Source: Ectobius pallidus (lineage: Eukaryota; Arthropoda; Insecta; Blattodea; Ectobiidae). From it: a stretch of 64,000 bases of DNA. The position numbers and the translations under genes are program-made. The notes beneath the pieces are model-generated. The model did no database searches. It saw only the letters and a list, made by a program, of their open reading frames with translations, and was not told where the DNA came from. Numbering within the stretch: position 1 is the stretch's first letter; each line of letters starts with the position of its first letter. The stretch covers positions 88,199,432-88,263,431 of the forward strand of contig CAXKWD010000009.1 of NCBI GenBank assembly GCA_964059195.1. Direction: 5' to 3'. This document shows, in pieces, positions 46,910 to 56,328 of the stretch.

Positions 46910-46981
46910 TGCGATGGCCGGGAATCGAACCCGGATCAACTGCTTGGAAGGCAACTATGCTGACCATTACACCACCATCGC
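46910..46981 (-). tRNA. tRNA-Gly(UCC) copy 23, type E, canonical
   Basis: Identical to copy 5, fully paired, with both promoter boxes and a T5 terminator. Confidence 0.96.
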
Positions 46982-47068
46982 ACGGATGATAAACCTAACG
47001 TTTATTTCCGTCTCATTCGGCATATTACGGTAAAACAACTGAAAATAACGAGTACGTAAACTAAAAAA

Positions 47069-47140
47069 TGCGATGGCCGGGAATCGAACCCGGATAAACT
47101 ACTTGGAAGGCAACTATGCTGACCATTACACCACCAACGC
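47069..47140 (-). tRNA. tRNA-Gly(UCC) copy 24, type F, variant
   Basis: Same changes as copy 6. Confidence 0.65.
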
Positions 47141-47227
47141 ACGATTGGTAAATCAAAAGTTTATTTCCGCCTCATTCGGCATATTACGGTAAAACAACTG
47201 AAAATTACGAGTACGTAAACTAAAAAG

Positions 47228-47299
47228 TGCGATGGCCGGGAATCGAAGTAGGATCAACTGCTTGGAAGGCAACTATGCTGACCATTACACCATCATCAC
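47228..47299 (-). pseudogene. tRNA-Gly(UCC) copy 25, type G
   Basis: Same T-stem loss as copy 7. Confidence 0.85.
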
Positions 47300-47386
47300 A
47301 CGGATGATAAAGCTAACGTTTATTTCCGTCTCATTCGGCATATTACGGTAAAACTACTGAAAATAACGAGTACGTAAACTAAAAAA

Positions 47387-47458
47387 TGCGATGGCCGGGA
47401 ATCGAACCCGGATCAACTGCTTGGAAGGCAACTATGCTGACCATTACACCACCAACGC
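47387..47458 (-). tRNA. tRNA-Gly(UCC) copy 26, type H, one mismatch
   Basis: Same single acceptor mismatch as copy 8. Confidence 0.75.
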
Positions 47459-47545
47459 ACGATTGGTAAAACAAAAGTTTATTTCCGCCTCATTCGGCAT
47501 ATTACGGTAAAACAATTGAAAATTACGAGTACGTAAACTGAAAAG

Positions 47546-47617
47546 TGCGATGGCCGGGAATAGAACCCGGATCAACTGCTTGGAAGGCAACTATGCTGAC
47601 CATTACACCACCATCGC
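47546..47617 (-). tRNA. tRNA-Gly(UCC) copy 27, type A, T-loop change
   Basis: Same change as copy 9; starts the last higher-order unit. Confidence 0.7.
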
Positions 47618-47704
47618 TCGGATGATAAAGGTAACGTTTGTTTCCGTCTCATTCGGCATATTACGGTAAAACAACTGAAAATAACGAGTACGTAAACTAA
47701 AAAG

Positions 47705-47776
47705 TGCGATGACCGGGAATCGAACCCGGATCGACTGCTTGGAAGGCAACTATGCTGACAATTACACCACCATCTC
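47705..47776 (-). pseudogene. tRNA-Gly(UCC) copy 28, type B
   Basis: Same lesions as copy 2. Confidence 0.75.
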
Positions 47777-47863
47777 ACGAGTGGTTAATCGAAAGTTTAT
47801 TTCCGCCTCATTCGGCATATTACGGTAAAACAACTGAAAATTACGAGTACGTAAACTAAAAAG

Positions 47864-47935
47864 TGCGATGGCCGGGAATCGAACCCGGATCAACTGCTCG
47901 GAAGGAAACTATGCTGACCATTACAACACCAACGC
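47864..47935 (-). pseudogene. tRNA-Gly(UCC) copy 29, type C
   Basis: Same lesions as copy 3. Confidence 0.75.
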
Positions 47936-48022
47936 ACGATTGGTAAAACAAAAGTTTATTTCCGCCTCATTCGGCATATTACGGTAAAACAATTGAAAAT
48001 TACGAGTACGTAAACTGAAAAG

Positions 48023-48094
48023 TGCGATGGCCTGGAATCGAACCCGGATCAACTGCTTGGAAGGAAACTATGCTGAACATTACACCAACATCGC
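48023..48094 (-). pseudogene. tRNA-Gly(UCC) copy 30, type D
   Basis: Same lesions as copy 4. Confidence 0.75.
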
Positions 48095-48181
48095 ACGATT
48101 GGTTAACCAAAAGTTTATTTCCGCCTCATTCGGTATATTACGGTAAAACAATTGAAAATTACGAGTACGTAAACTAAAAAG

Positions 48182-48253
48182 TGCGATGGCCGGGAATCGA
48201 ACCCGGATCAACTGCTTGGAAGGCAACTATGCTGACCATTACACCACCATCGC
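48182..48253 (-). tRNA. tRNA-Gly(UCC) copy 31, type E, canonical
   Basis: Identical to copy 5. Confidence 0.96.
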
Positions 48254-48340
48254 ACGGATGATAAACCTAACGTTTATTTCCGTCTCATTCGGCATATTAC
48301 GGTAAAACAACTGAAAATAACGAGTACGTAAACTAAAAAA

Positions 48341-48412
48341 TGCGATGGCCGGGAATCGAACCCGGATAAACTACTTGGAAGGCAACTATGCTGACCATTA
48401 CACCACCAACGC
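48341..48412 (-). tRNA. tRNA-Gly(UCC) copy 32, type F, variant
   Basis: Same changes as copy 6. Confidence 0.65.
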
Positions 48413-48499
48413 ACGATTGGTAAATCAAAAGTTTATTTCCGCCTCATTCGGCATATTACGGTAAAACAACTGAAAATTACGAGTACGTAAACTAAAAAG

Positions 48500-48571
48500 T
48501 GCGATGGCCGGGAATCGAAGTAGGATCAACTGCTTGGAAGGCAACTATGCTGACCATTACACCATCATCAC
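48500..48571 (-). pseudogene. tRNA-Gly(UCC) copy 33, type G
   Basis: Same T-stem loss as copy 7. Type H does not follow; the regular order ends here. Confidence 0.85.
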
Positions 48572-48658
48572 ACGGATGATAAAGCTAACGTTTATTTCCG
48601 TCTCATTCGGCATATTACGGTAAAACAACTGAAAATAACGAGTACGTAAACTAAAAAA

Positions 48659-48730
48659 TGCGATGACCGGGAATCGAACCCGGATCAACTGCTTGGAAGG
48701 CAACTATGCTGACCATTACACCACCATCGC
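48659..48730 (-). tRNA. tRNA-Gly(UCC) copy 34, near canonical
   Basis: The only change is C66 to T, turning the last acceptor pair into G-U. T6 terminator. Likely functional. Confidence 0.88.
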
Positions 48731-48817
48731 ACGGATGATAAACCTAACGTTTATTTCCGTCTCATTCGGCATATTACGGTAAAACAACTGAAAATAACGA
48801 GTACGTAAACTAAAAAA

Positions 48818-48889
48818 TGCGATGGCCGGGAATCGAACCCGGATAAACTGCTTGGAAGGCAACTATGCTGACCATTACACCACCAACGC
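48818..48889 (-). tRNA. tRNA-Gly(UCC) copy 35, F-like variant
   Basis: It has the A4 to T mismatch and the variable-loop change of type F, but the anticodon stem is normal. Confidence 0.68.
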
Positions 48890-48976
48890 ACGATTGGTAA
48901 AACAAAAGTTTATTTCCGCCTCATTCGGCATATTACGGTAAAACAACTGAAAATTACGAGTACGTAAACTAAAAAG

Positions 48977-49048
48977 TGCGATGGCCGGGAATCGAACCCG
49001 GATCAACTGCTTGGAAGGCAACTATGCTGACCATTACACCACCATCGC
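48977..49048 (-). tRNA. tRNA-Gly(UCC) copy 36, canonical
   Basis: Matches type E throughout the 72 bases, with a type D/E-like upstream spacer. Confidence 0.96.
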
Positions 49049-49135
49049 ACGATTGGTTAACCAAAAGTTTATTTCCGCCTCATTCGGTATATTACGGTAA
49101 AACAATTGAAAATTACGAGTACGTAAACTAAAAAG

Positions 49136-49207
49136 TGCGATGGCCGGGAATCGAACCCGGATCAACTGCTTGGAAGGCAACTATGCTGACCATTACACCA
49201 CCATCCC
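49136..49207 (-). tRNA. tRNA-Gly(UCC) copy 37, right-edge copy
   Basis: Canonical except C2 to G, which faces G71. Its upstream spacer is diverged (ACGTTTCTTTACGTCTC), marking the right edge of the array. Confidence 0.75.
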
Positions 49208-49229
49208 ACAGATAATAAAGCTCACGTTT

Positions 49230-50410
49230 CTTTACGTCTCATTTGGCATGTTATGGTAAATAAGTACAATTGAAAATAATGAGTACTTAAGAATGTTTCT
49301 CTTTGCTATACCCATATAAGCGTTTACGTAAGACGGCTTGTAAACATTCGAAACGAAATTTTGCGATACGCTATTATAACTTGTATAAAACAAAAGTTGT
49401 ACAACCAAAAAATCAGCATTAGGCTAATAGGCACCTACTGTTCTGGACTTGTAAAAGCGGACTTTTCCCATCGCATCGTTCTTCTGCAAGTTAATGCAAT
49501 ATCATTGTTCTTTTTATGATTTTGCAAGGGAAATACTTATTGTGGACAACATTTTACCGTCTACTCTCATTACGCATCTCGAAGCTATTATGTTTTATCT
49601 TTGGCTTCAAACGAGGGTCGATTACTTCATACTGTGAGTTGAAATAAGACACTTGTTGCCTATTTCTTTTATATCTATGTAGGCTTCGTAGTTAAAATTT
49701 TTGCAGTGGTGGCAACAGCATTTCTTTATTTATGGTCAGTTATGATTATATTTTTATGCAATTTTACTTCATAAAGAGGTACTTTATTTTATTTCAACTG
49801 TATTTATACCCCAATTTAGCTACGAGGCCAAATCATCAGTTCGGAATATGTGTCTATACAGTAGGGTATGTCATAAACTACTGATTGTCAATTATTTTCT
49901 ACTGTTAGTGTATTTTATGGTGTAATTTCAATTGATATTAATTCAAAAGGATATGATACAGGAAACCATGAAAAACTCATGTTAAATTGGCCGGTCTTGT
50001 GGGAACTTATTATATGAGGTTTTTTCTATAGTGTTATTAAGTGCCAGAATGGTACTTTATGAGATCGTGTGGGGGACGGGAAAATGTTTATGCAATATTC
50101 TATCTGTCTGTCTGTCTGTACGCGCTATAACTCAAATACGGTTTATCGGATTTTTATGAAACTTGGTGTACGCATTTATTAATTTACTATTTTCTCTTTA
50201 ATTTGGAACGTCATTACTTACATATAAAACTTTATGAGGTATCACCATAAACATTAGGGTATATAGTGCTTGTTTGAAAACTGTTTTCCATAATTTGCAA
50301 TTTTACAAGTCATTTAAATTACAACCCAATAACCTAATTCTTCAAGATATTATGAGAAATTTCATGTACTTGTGACTTTGAGCCACCTTAACAATAACTA
50401 CAATACCCTG
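49230..50410. other. A+T-rich spacer between tRNA blocks
   Basis: Apart from the CTGTCTGTCTGTCTGTACGC repeat at 50098-50185, which matches 25990-26100, I see nothing recognisable. Confidence 0.45.
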
Positions 50411-50782
50411 TCGTTCGCGTAGTTTTCCATTTTTCGTTCATTAAAATTTCAGTGACTTTCACTAACCGGAACAAAACTTTTCAAAGAATATTTACTTGAA
50501 ATAATAATGCAAATGTTATAGTTTATGTTGTATACAAAACATACACTTTTGATGTTAGTTTAAGTTTTGTTTAATAATTTTAATAATTAATCCCTCAACC
50601 GATGTCACTTTCCCAGTATTAAACTGTCAAAAATGACAATGAAAATGACCCTCTGTCTGCATTGATTGCAATGCTAGGAGCAAGATACTTTCACTTCAGT
50701 AAGAAAGTAGAACAAAGAGGGAAAACCAACTAAGAAGATAAGAAAGATGCTACTTTAACCTCTACAAATCTTACCTATAGTA

Positions 50783-50853
50783 GCATCGGTGGTTCAGTGG
50801 TAGAATGCTCGCCTGCCACGCGGGCGGCCCGGGTTCGATTCCCGGCCGATGCA
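50783..50853 (+). tRNA. tRNA-Gly(GCC), copy 1
   Basis: 71 bases. The acceptor GCATCGG pairs with CCGATGC; anticodon loop CTGCCAC gives anticodon GCC; the T-loop TTCGATT and B-box GGTTCGATTCC are intact. Discriminator A, then TGTTTTTT (Pol III stop). It reads GGC and GGU codons. Strand is opposite to the tRNA-Gly(UCC) array. Confidence 0.98.
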
Positions 50854-51690
50854 TGTTTTTTGCCATACATTCTATCATGCTGAGATCTGTTTCTTTTCAG
50901 TCAGACGATTCAAAATCACGTAGGAATGTAAATTTATACCTTAGGCTTGAGACCAATCCATGAATTAAATTTTGGGCACCTGTTAAACTGAAATGTGTCT
51001 AAGCGGGAGTGATATTCCCAGAAGATAACTCACTCAGATATACTTTGTTTTCTTGCGAGATTTTGATTCTGAATATAAGTATTTTTCCTATATCGAAGTA
51101 CATAGTTTGTTTAAATATATAATCGCACTTGATTGTGCACATAATTTTTATTTCTCTAACAATTGAGGAAGATCGCGAAATTGTAGGCTAATTTGGAAAA
51201 ACACACACACAAATAACCCCGTCTTTGTTTGATAGTGCAAGAGGTCATAAATCATAATACAGCGTGTTGGGATCTGTGAGAGTAAACACGTAGACTGTAA
51301 ATGTTGATGTTTGTCTGTTGCTATTGTCCTTGTGTAGTGGCTTGTTCAATTTTACTTAAGGCGTACGTTTATTACAACACAGTACTTTAAAGAGGTAGGC
51401 CCTACCTTAAATTCACTAAATAAATTATTATTATTATTATTAATTTTATTATTATTATTTATTTTTATTTATCCCTTAATTGCCAAATTCTGCCTATAGA
51501 TTACAAATGTTTGTCTTAAATTTGTAATAAAATAACGGAAACTCGAAAGAAAATTTATAAAGCATCTAAAATTTACAGAATAGAGAACAAGGAAGAAACC
51601 GTGAGCTGTTTTCTATGCAGCCCGACACGGGTTTATAATTTGCGTGAGAAAATTATCCTCGTGCATTAAAAGGTTACTTTAGTGTGATAG

Positions 51691-52440
51691 CCGTAGACTT
51701 CGGATTTTAGGTAAAAACCTATTTTAATCCTTAAGAGATATATGGACGAAAACTTGTATCAGCATGTTTCATAAGTGACTATGCCTAAAACTGATATATT
51801 TATAGGACCAAAAACAGCCTATTTTTACGTTAGAGCCTAATATTGCCTTTTTGCTTTTTTTTCCTCTAAAGTTCAAAATAATTTGTTTTTTGTTATACAT
51901 TCTAGCGTTTATTTTCAGTTCGTACTAAAATTTTAGCTCGGAATGTGCAGTACACGACACATTTGTGACGTGGCTATATAGTAAGGAATTTTTCATCTTC
52001 AGTAGAAATATTACTTGGAATTCCCAACAAAATGTAATGTTTTTCTACCGACTCCCACATCCAGTAACAAAAACAAAACAAAAAAAATCGTAGTTTTCTG
52101 AATTACTGAGGGATACAAGGGGTTGAATATGCTAGCGTGCGCAGCTTCTGGGCGCAAGGATTAGGTTTTCACTGTTATGGTAGTAATACAGGCCCTAGTA
52201 ATAGGTCTACATAATTATGTGTACAATAGGCCTGTATCTGTGTTTTATAATGATTATTGATTAATAGTGACTTCAATAAATATAATATTCTGCATTGCAA
52301 TTGAGATATTTCATAAAATTGGCAACTTAACGATTTTATAAGAGACTATTTTACGATTTTTAGAACCTATTTTCCAATTTTTAGAGCCTATTTTAGGTAC
52401 CTAAAACAGCATTTTTAGCGACCTAAAAGTCCGAAGTCTA
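51691..52440. mobile_element. hAT-like MITE inserted in duplication copy 1 (750 bp)
   Basis: Flanked by GTGATAG (51684-51690, 52441-52447). The termini are CCGTAGACTTCGGATTTTAG and, read inward from the right, TAGACTTCGGACTTTTAGGT. Duplication copies 2 and 3 have the uninterrupted site (GTGTTAGGGCTC at 55157 and GTGCTAGGGCTA at 58075). No coding sequence. Confidence 0.9.
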
Positions 52441-52565
52441 GTGATAGGGCTCTAAATTAATGAAAAAAGATATGCAACACAGAAAACTTATAATCTATGG
52501 AAGACATAATTAAAAAATTAATACATGCTTAGTTACAACAGTGTCAATTTCATACTTGTCAACTG

Positions 52566-52742
52566 AATTAAATAATAATAATTCCTTTATTGCAACCAAA
52601 CTGTAATATTATGAATCATGGAGTAACGGTAGATTGAAACTTGGCAGAGGAAACAGGAGCACCCAGAGAAAATGTACCCTTTTTGTCCTCTACAAACTCC
52701 ACCGAAAATCGATCCCGGGGCCTAGCGGTGGAAAGCGAGCGA
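52566..52742 (-). mobile_element. tRNA-derived SINE family 3, truncated copy
   Basis: The reverse complement runs CGCTCGCTTTCCACC, CGATTTTCGG (decayed B-box), TTTCCTCTGCC and then GTTGCAATAAAGGAATTATT. It is the same element as 58205-58402 but cut off at GAGCGACC, where tRNA-array spacer (TTACGCTAAAACAATTG) takes over. Confidence 0.7.
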
Positions 52743-52783
52743 CCTATTACGCTAAAACAATTGAAAATAAAGACACTAAAAAC

Positions 52784-52854
52784 TGCCTTGGCCAGGAATC
52801 GAACCGGATCAACTGCTCGGAAGGCACTAAGATGAAAATTAAACCACCATCTAA
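52784..52854 (-). pseudogene. tRNA-Gly pseudogene a
   Basis: The T-stem is shortened (CGAACCGG), and the D-arm and acceptor stem are decayed (AAGATGAAAATTAAACC). Confidence 0.75.
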
Positions 52855-52939
52855 CGGCTGTGAAAACTCACGTTTCTTTCCGCCTCATTTGACATATTAC
52901 GGTAAAACAGTTCATAATAACGATACGTAAAATAAAAAA

Positions 52940-53011
52940 TGCGATGGCCGGGAATCGAACCCGGATCAACTGCTTGGAAGGCAACTATGCTGACCATTAC
53001 ACCACCATCGC
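52940..53011 (-). tRNA. tRNA-Gly(UCC) b, canonical
   Basis: All 72 bases equal type E. T6 terminator. The spacer is diverged from the main array. Confidence 0.96.
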
Positions 53012-53098
53012 ACGGCTGTTAAACCACACGTTTCTATCCGACTCATTTGGCATATTACGCTAAAATCGTTGAAAATAACGAGTACGTAACTTAAAAAG

Positions 53099-53170
53099 TG
53101 CGATGGCCGGGAATCGAACCCGGATCAACTGCTTGGAAGGCAACTATGCTGACCATTACACCACCATCGC
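53099..53170 (-). tRNA. tRNA-Gly(UCC) c, canonical
   Basis: All 72 bases equal type E; T5 terminator. It lies exactly 159 bp from copy b. Confidence 0.96.
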
Positions 53171-53257
53171 ACGGTTGTTAAACCTCACGTTTCTATCCGA
53201 CTCATTTGGCATATTACGCTAAAATCGTTGAAAATAACGAGTACGTAACTTAAAAAG

Positions 53258-53329
53258 TGCGATGGCCGGGAACCGAACCCGGATCAACTGCTTGGAAGGC
53301 AACTATGCTGACCATTACACCACCATCGC
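53258..53329 (-). tRNA. tRNA-Gly(UCC) d, T-loop A58G
   Basis: Canonical except T-loop A58 to G (TTCGGTT). A58 is nearly invariant and sits in the B-box, so activity is uncertain. Confidence 0.7.
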
Positions 53330-53416
53330 ACGGTTGCTAAACCTCACGTTTCTAGACGACTCATTTGGCATATTACGCTAAAACCGTTGAAATTAACGAG
53401 TACGTAACTTAAAAAG

Positions 53417-53488
53417 TGAGATGGCCGGGAATCGAACCCGGATCAACTGCTAGGAAGGCAACTATGCTGACCATTACACCACCGTCGC
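53417..53488 (-). pseudogene. tRNA-Gly(UCC) e, decayed
   Basis: Changes in the acceptor stem on both strands (GAG for GCG; ACCGTCGC) and in the anticodon loop (A38 to T). T-arm intact. Confidence 0.65.
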
Positions 53489-53575
53489 ACGGTTGATGAA
53501 CGTGAAGTGTCTTTCAGCCTCATTCTTCATATTACGCTAAAACAATTGAAAATACGACACGAAAACTAAAAAAAG

Positions 53576-53648
53576 TCATGGGCAGGAACCGAACCAGGAA
53601 CAACGGATTGAAAGACAACTATAATGCTGAACATTACACCACCATCGC
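53576..53648 (-). pseudogene. tRNA-Gly pseudogene f, UUC anticodon
   Basis: The anticodon region reads GATTGAAAG on plus, i.e. CTTTCAATC, giving UUC where UCC is expected. Acceptor and T-stem are disrupted and there is a small insertion before the D-arm. Confidence 0.7.
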
Positions 53649-53735
53649 ACGGCTGTTAAACCTTACGTTTCTATCCGACTCATTTGGCATATTACGCTAA
53701 AACAGTTGAAAATAACGAGTACGTAAACTAAAAAG

Positions 53736-53807
53736 TGCGATGGCCGGGAACCGAACCCGGATCAACTGCTTGGAAGGCAACTATGCTGACCATTACACCA
53801 CCATCGC
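53736..53807 (-). tRNA. tRNA-Gly(UCC) g, T-loop A58G
   Basis: Same 72 bases as copy d, with the A58 to G change. Confidence 0.7.
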
Positions 53808-53892
53808 ACGGTTGATAAACGTGAAGTTCCTTTCTTTCTCATGACTCATGAGGCATATTAAGCTAAAACAATTGAAAATAACGATATGTAAA

Positions 53893-55215
53893 CAAGTTTT
53901 CCATTTTTCGTTCATTAAAATTTCAGTGACTTTCTCTAACTGGAATAAAACTTTTCAACGAATATTTACTTGAAATAATAATGCAAAGGATACAGTTTAT
54001 GTTGAATACAAAACACACATTTTTGAAGTTTTTTTTGAGTTTTGTTTAATAATTTAAATAATTAATAATTAATCTCTCAACCGATGTCACTTTCCCAGTA
54101 TTAAACTGTCAAAAATGACAATGAAAATGACCATCCTGCATTGAATGCAATTCTAGGAGCAAGAAACTTTCACTTCAGTAAGAAATTTAGAACAAAGAAC
54201 CTTCTATGAAGATAAGAAAGATGGTACTTTAACCTCGACAAATTAAATATATTGTAGCATCGGTGGTTCAGTGGTAGAATGCTCGCCTGCCACGCGGGCG
54301 GCCCGGGTTCGATTCCCGGCCGATGCATGTTTTTTTTTGCTATACTTTCTATCATGCTGAGATCTGTTTCTTTTTCAGTCAGACGATTCAAAATCACGTA
54401 GGAATGTAAATTTATAGCTTAGGCTTGAGACCAATCCATGAATTAAATTTTGGGCACCTGTTAAACTGAAACGTGTCTAAGCGGGAGTGATATTCCCAGA
54501 AGATAACTCACTCGGATATACTTTGTTTTCATGCGAGGTTTTGGTTCCGAATATAAGTATTTTTGCATATATCGAAGTAATTTGTTTAAATATTATCGCA
54601 CTTGATTTTGCACATAATTTTTATTTCTCTAACAATTGAGGAAGATCGCGAAATTGTAAGCTAATTTGGAAACACACACACACATATCCCCGTCTTTGTT
54701 TGATAGTGCAAGAGGTCATAATACAGCGTGTTGGGATCTGTGAGAGTAAACAGGGAGACTGTGTAAATGTTGATGTTTATCTGTTGCTATTGTCCTTGTG
54801 TAGTGGCTTGTTCAATTTTACTTAAGGCGTACGTTTATTACAACACAGTACATTAAAGTGGCACCTTAAATTCACAAAATAAATTATTATTTTTAATAAT
54901 TTTATTATTATTATTTATTTTTATTTAACCCTTAATTGCCAGAATTCAACCAAAAGATTACAAAAGTTTGCCTTAAATTTGTAATAAAATAACGGAAACT
55001 CGAAAGAAAATTTATAAAGCATCTAAAATTTACAGAATAGAGCACAAGGAAGAAACCATGAGCCTAATCATTGTGTGAGCTCTTTTCTATGCAACCCGAA
55101 ACGGGTTTAAAATTTGCGTGAGAAAATTATCCTCGTGCATTAAAAGGTTACTTTAGTGTGTTAGGGCTCTAAATTAATGAAAAAAGATATGCAACACTGA
55201 AAACTTATAATCTAT
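53893..55215 (+). repeat. Segmental duplication copy 2
   Basis: It aligns with copy 1 from AGTTTTCCATTTTTCGTTC to AAAAGATATGCAACACTGAA, with small indels and without the 750-bp MITE. At its right end it jumps directly into tRNA-array spacer (AATCTCACGTTTATTTCCGCC), skipping the SINE present in copies 1 and 3. Confidence 0.9.
54257..54327 (+). tRNA. tRNA-Gly(GCC), copy 2
   Basis: Identical to copy 1 over 71 bases, followed by a longer T-run (TGTTTTTTTTT). Intact. Confidence 0.98.
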
Positions 55216-55288
55216 GATAAATCTCACGTTTATTTCCGCCATATTGGGCATATTAGGCCTACGCTAAAATGATTCAAAAACTAAAAAG

Positions 55289-55360
55289 TGGGACGGCCAG
55301 GAATAGAACCCGGATCACCGGATTGAAAGGCAACTATGCTGACCATTACACCAGCATCGC
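55289..55360 (-). pseudogene. tRNA-Gly pseudogene h, UUC anticodon
   Basis: Anticodon loop CTTTCAA gives UUC. The D-arm and most of the T-stem are intact, but the acceptor stem has two mismatches and the T-loop has the type A change. Confidence 0.7.
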
Positions 55361-55447
55361 ACGGTTGGTTAGCAGAAAGTTTATTTCCGACTCATTTGGC
55401 ATATTACGCTAAAACAGTTGAAAATTACGAGTACGTAAATTAAAAAG

Positions 55448-55519
55448 TGCGATGGCCGGGAATCGAACCCGGATCAACTGCTTGGAAGGCAACTATGCTG
55501 GCCATTACACCACCATCGC
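55448..55519 (-). tRNA. tRNA-Gly(UCC) i, D-arm variant
   Basis: Canonical except GGTCAG to GGCCAG in the D-loop/stem. All other arms are paired and the T5 terminator is present. Probably functional. Confidence 0.85.
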
Positions 55520-55605
55520 ACGCTTGGTGAACGTGATGTGTCTTTCAGCCTCATTCTTCATATTACGCTAAAACAATTGAAAATAACGACACTAAAACTA
55601 AAAAC

Positions 55606-55676
55606 TGCCTTGGCCAGGAATCGAACCGGATCAACTGCTTGGAAATCAATTATGCTGACTATTACACCACCATTGC
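55606..55676 (-). pseudogene. tRNA-Gly pseudogene j
   Basis: Same shortened T-stem (CGAACCGG) as copy a, so copies a and j share an ancestor. The anticodon stem is broken (GGAAATCAATTATG). Confidence 0.75.
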
Positions 55677-55763
55677 ACGGTTGGTTAACCGAAAGTTTAT
55701 TTCCGACTCATTTGGCATATTACGCTAAAACAGTTGAAAATTACGAGTACGTAAATTAAAAAG

Positions 55764-55835
55764 TGCGATGGCCGGGAATCGAACCCGGATCAACTGCTTG
55801 GAAGGCAACTATGCTGGCCATTACACCACCATCGC
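55764..55835 (-). tRNA. tRNA-Gly(UCC) k, D-arm variant
   Basis: Same 72 bases as copy i; with it and pseudogene j it forms a local duplication about 316 bp long. Confidence 0.85.
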
Positions 55836-55920
55836 ACGCTTGGTGAATGTGAAGTGTTTTTCCGCCTCATTCGGCATATTACGCTAAAACAATTGAAAAT
55901 ACGACACGAAAACTAAAAAC

Positions 55921-55991
55921 TGCCATGGCAGGAATCGAAAAAGGATTAACTGCTTGGAAAGAAACTATGTTGACCATTACACCACCATCGA
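55921..55991 (-). pseudogene. tRNA-Gly pseudogene l
   Basis: The T-arm is replaced (CGAAAAAGG), the anticodon stem is altered and the acceptor stem is decayed. Confidence 0.7.
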
Positions 55992-56077
55992 ACGGTTGAT
56001 GATACTAAAGTTTCCTTCTGCCTTATTGGACATATTACGCTAAAACAATTGAAAATAACGTTACGTAAACTAAAAAG

Positions 56078-56133
56078 TGCGACGTCCGGGAATCAAACCC
56101 GGATGAAGTGCTTGGAAGCCAAATATGCTTCCA
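56078..56133 (-). pseudogene. tRNA-Gly pseudogene m, truncated
   Basis: The 3' half (T-arm with CGGGAATCAAACCCGG on plus) and the anticodon arm are present; the 5' half is missing. Confidence 0.7.
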
Positions 56134-56150
56134 AACTTTACGTTCATCAA

Positions 56151-56245
56151 CCGTTCTATGGTGGTGTAATGGTCAACATAGTTTCTTTCCAGGCAGTTAA
56201 GCCTGGTTCGATTCCTATGCTGACCATCACACCACCATCGAACGG
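56151..56245. repeat. Palindrome made of two inverted tRNA-Gly 5' halves
   Basis: Left arm 56151-56180 (TATGGTGGTGTAATGGTCAA, tRNA 5' half on plus) and right arm 56216-56245 (the same half on minus) are 30-bp reverse complements with three mismatches. The 35-bp loop holds a plus-strand anticodon/T-arm remnant ending GGTTCGATTCC. Confidence 0.85.
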
Positions 56246-56328
56246 ATGTTCTAACGCAAGTTTCTATCGGCCTCATTTGGAATATTACGCTAAAACAGTT
56301 GAAAATGACGAGTACGTAAAAAAAAAAG

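Larger units (their letters stand above)
43412..49207 (-). repeat. Tandem tRNA-Gly(UCC) array, 37 monomers of 159 bp in 1,272-bp higher-order units
   Basis: Each 159-bp monomer holds one 72-bp minus-strand tRNA-Gly(UCC) plus an 87-bp spacer. Eight types, named here A-H, recur in fixed order: units start with type A at 43412, 44684, 46274 and 47546, and a short A + hybrid pair sits at 45956-46186. Units look identical by eye, while the types inside a unit differ. The last four monomers (48659 onward) leave the pattern. Each spacer has AAATAAA about 20-26 bp upstream of the tRNA 5' end, and a T4-T6 run follows the 3' end, the usual Pol III stop. Outside this block the repeat decays at once. Confidence 0.96.
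50415..52505 (+). repeat. Segmental duplication copy 1 (carries tRNA-Gly(GCC) and a MITE insertion)
   Basis: It begins TAGTTTTCCATTTTTCGTTC and runs to AAAGATATGCAACAC. The same order of sequence recurs from about 53893 and 56783. Copy 1 differs from copies 2 and 3 by a 750-bp element at 51691-52440. Confidence 0.9.

Noticed and set aside
43402..47778. Repeated open frames reading MRWWCN(C/G)QHSCLPSSRSGFDSRSS
   Set aside because: They are minus-strand translations straight through tRNA-Gly genes and spacer. The identical repeats arise from the tRNA array, not from a protein family.
43412..49207. CRISPR-like or satellite-only interpretation of the array
   Set aside because: Each unit contains a foldable tRNA with internal promoter boxes and terminator, and the spacers are homologous, not unique.
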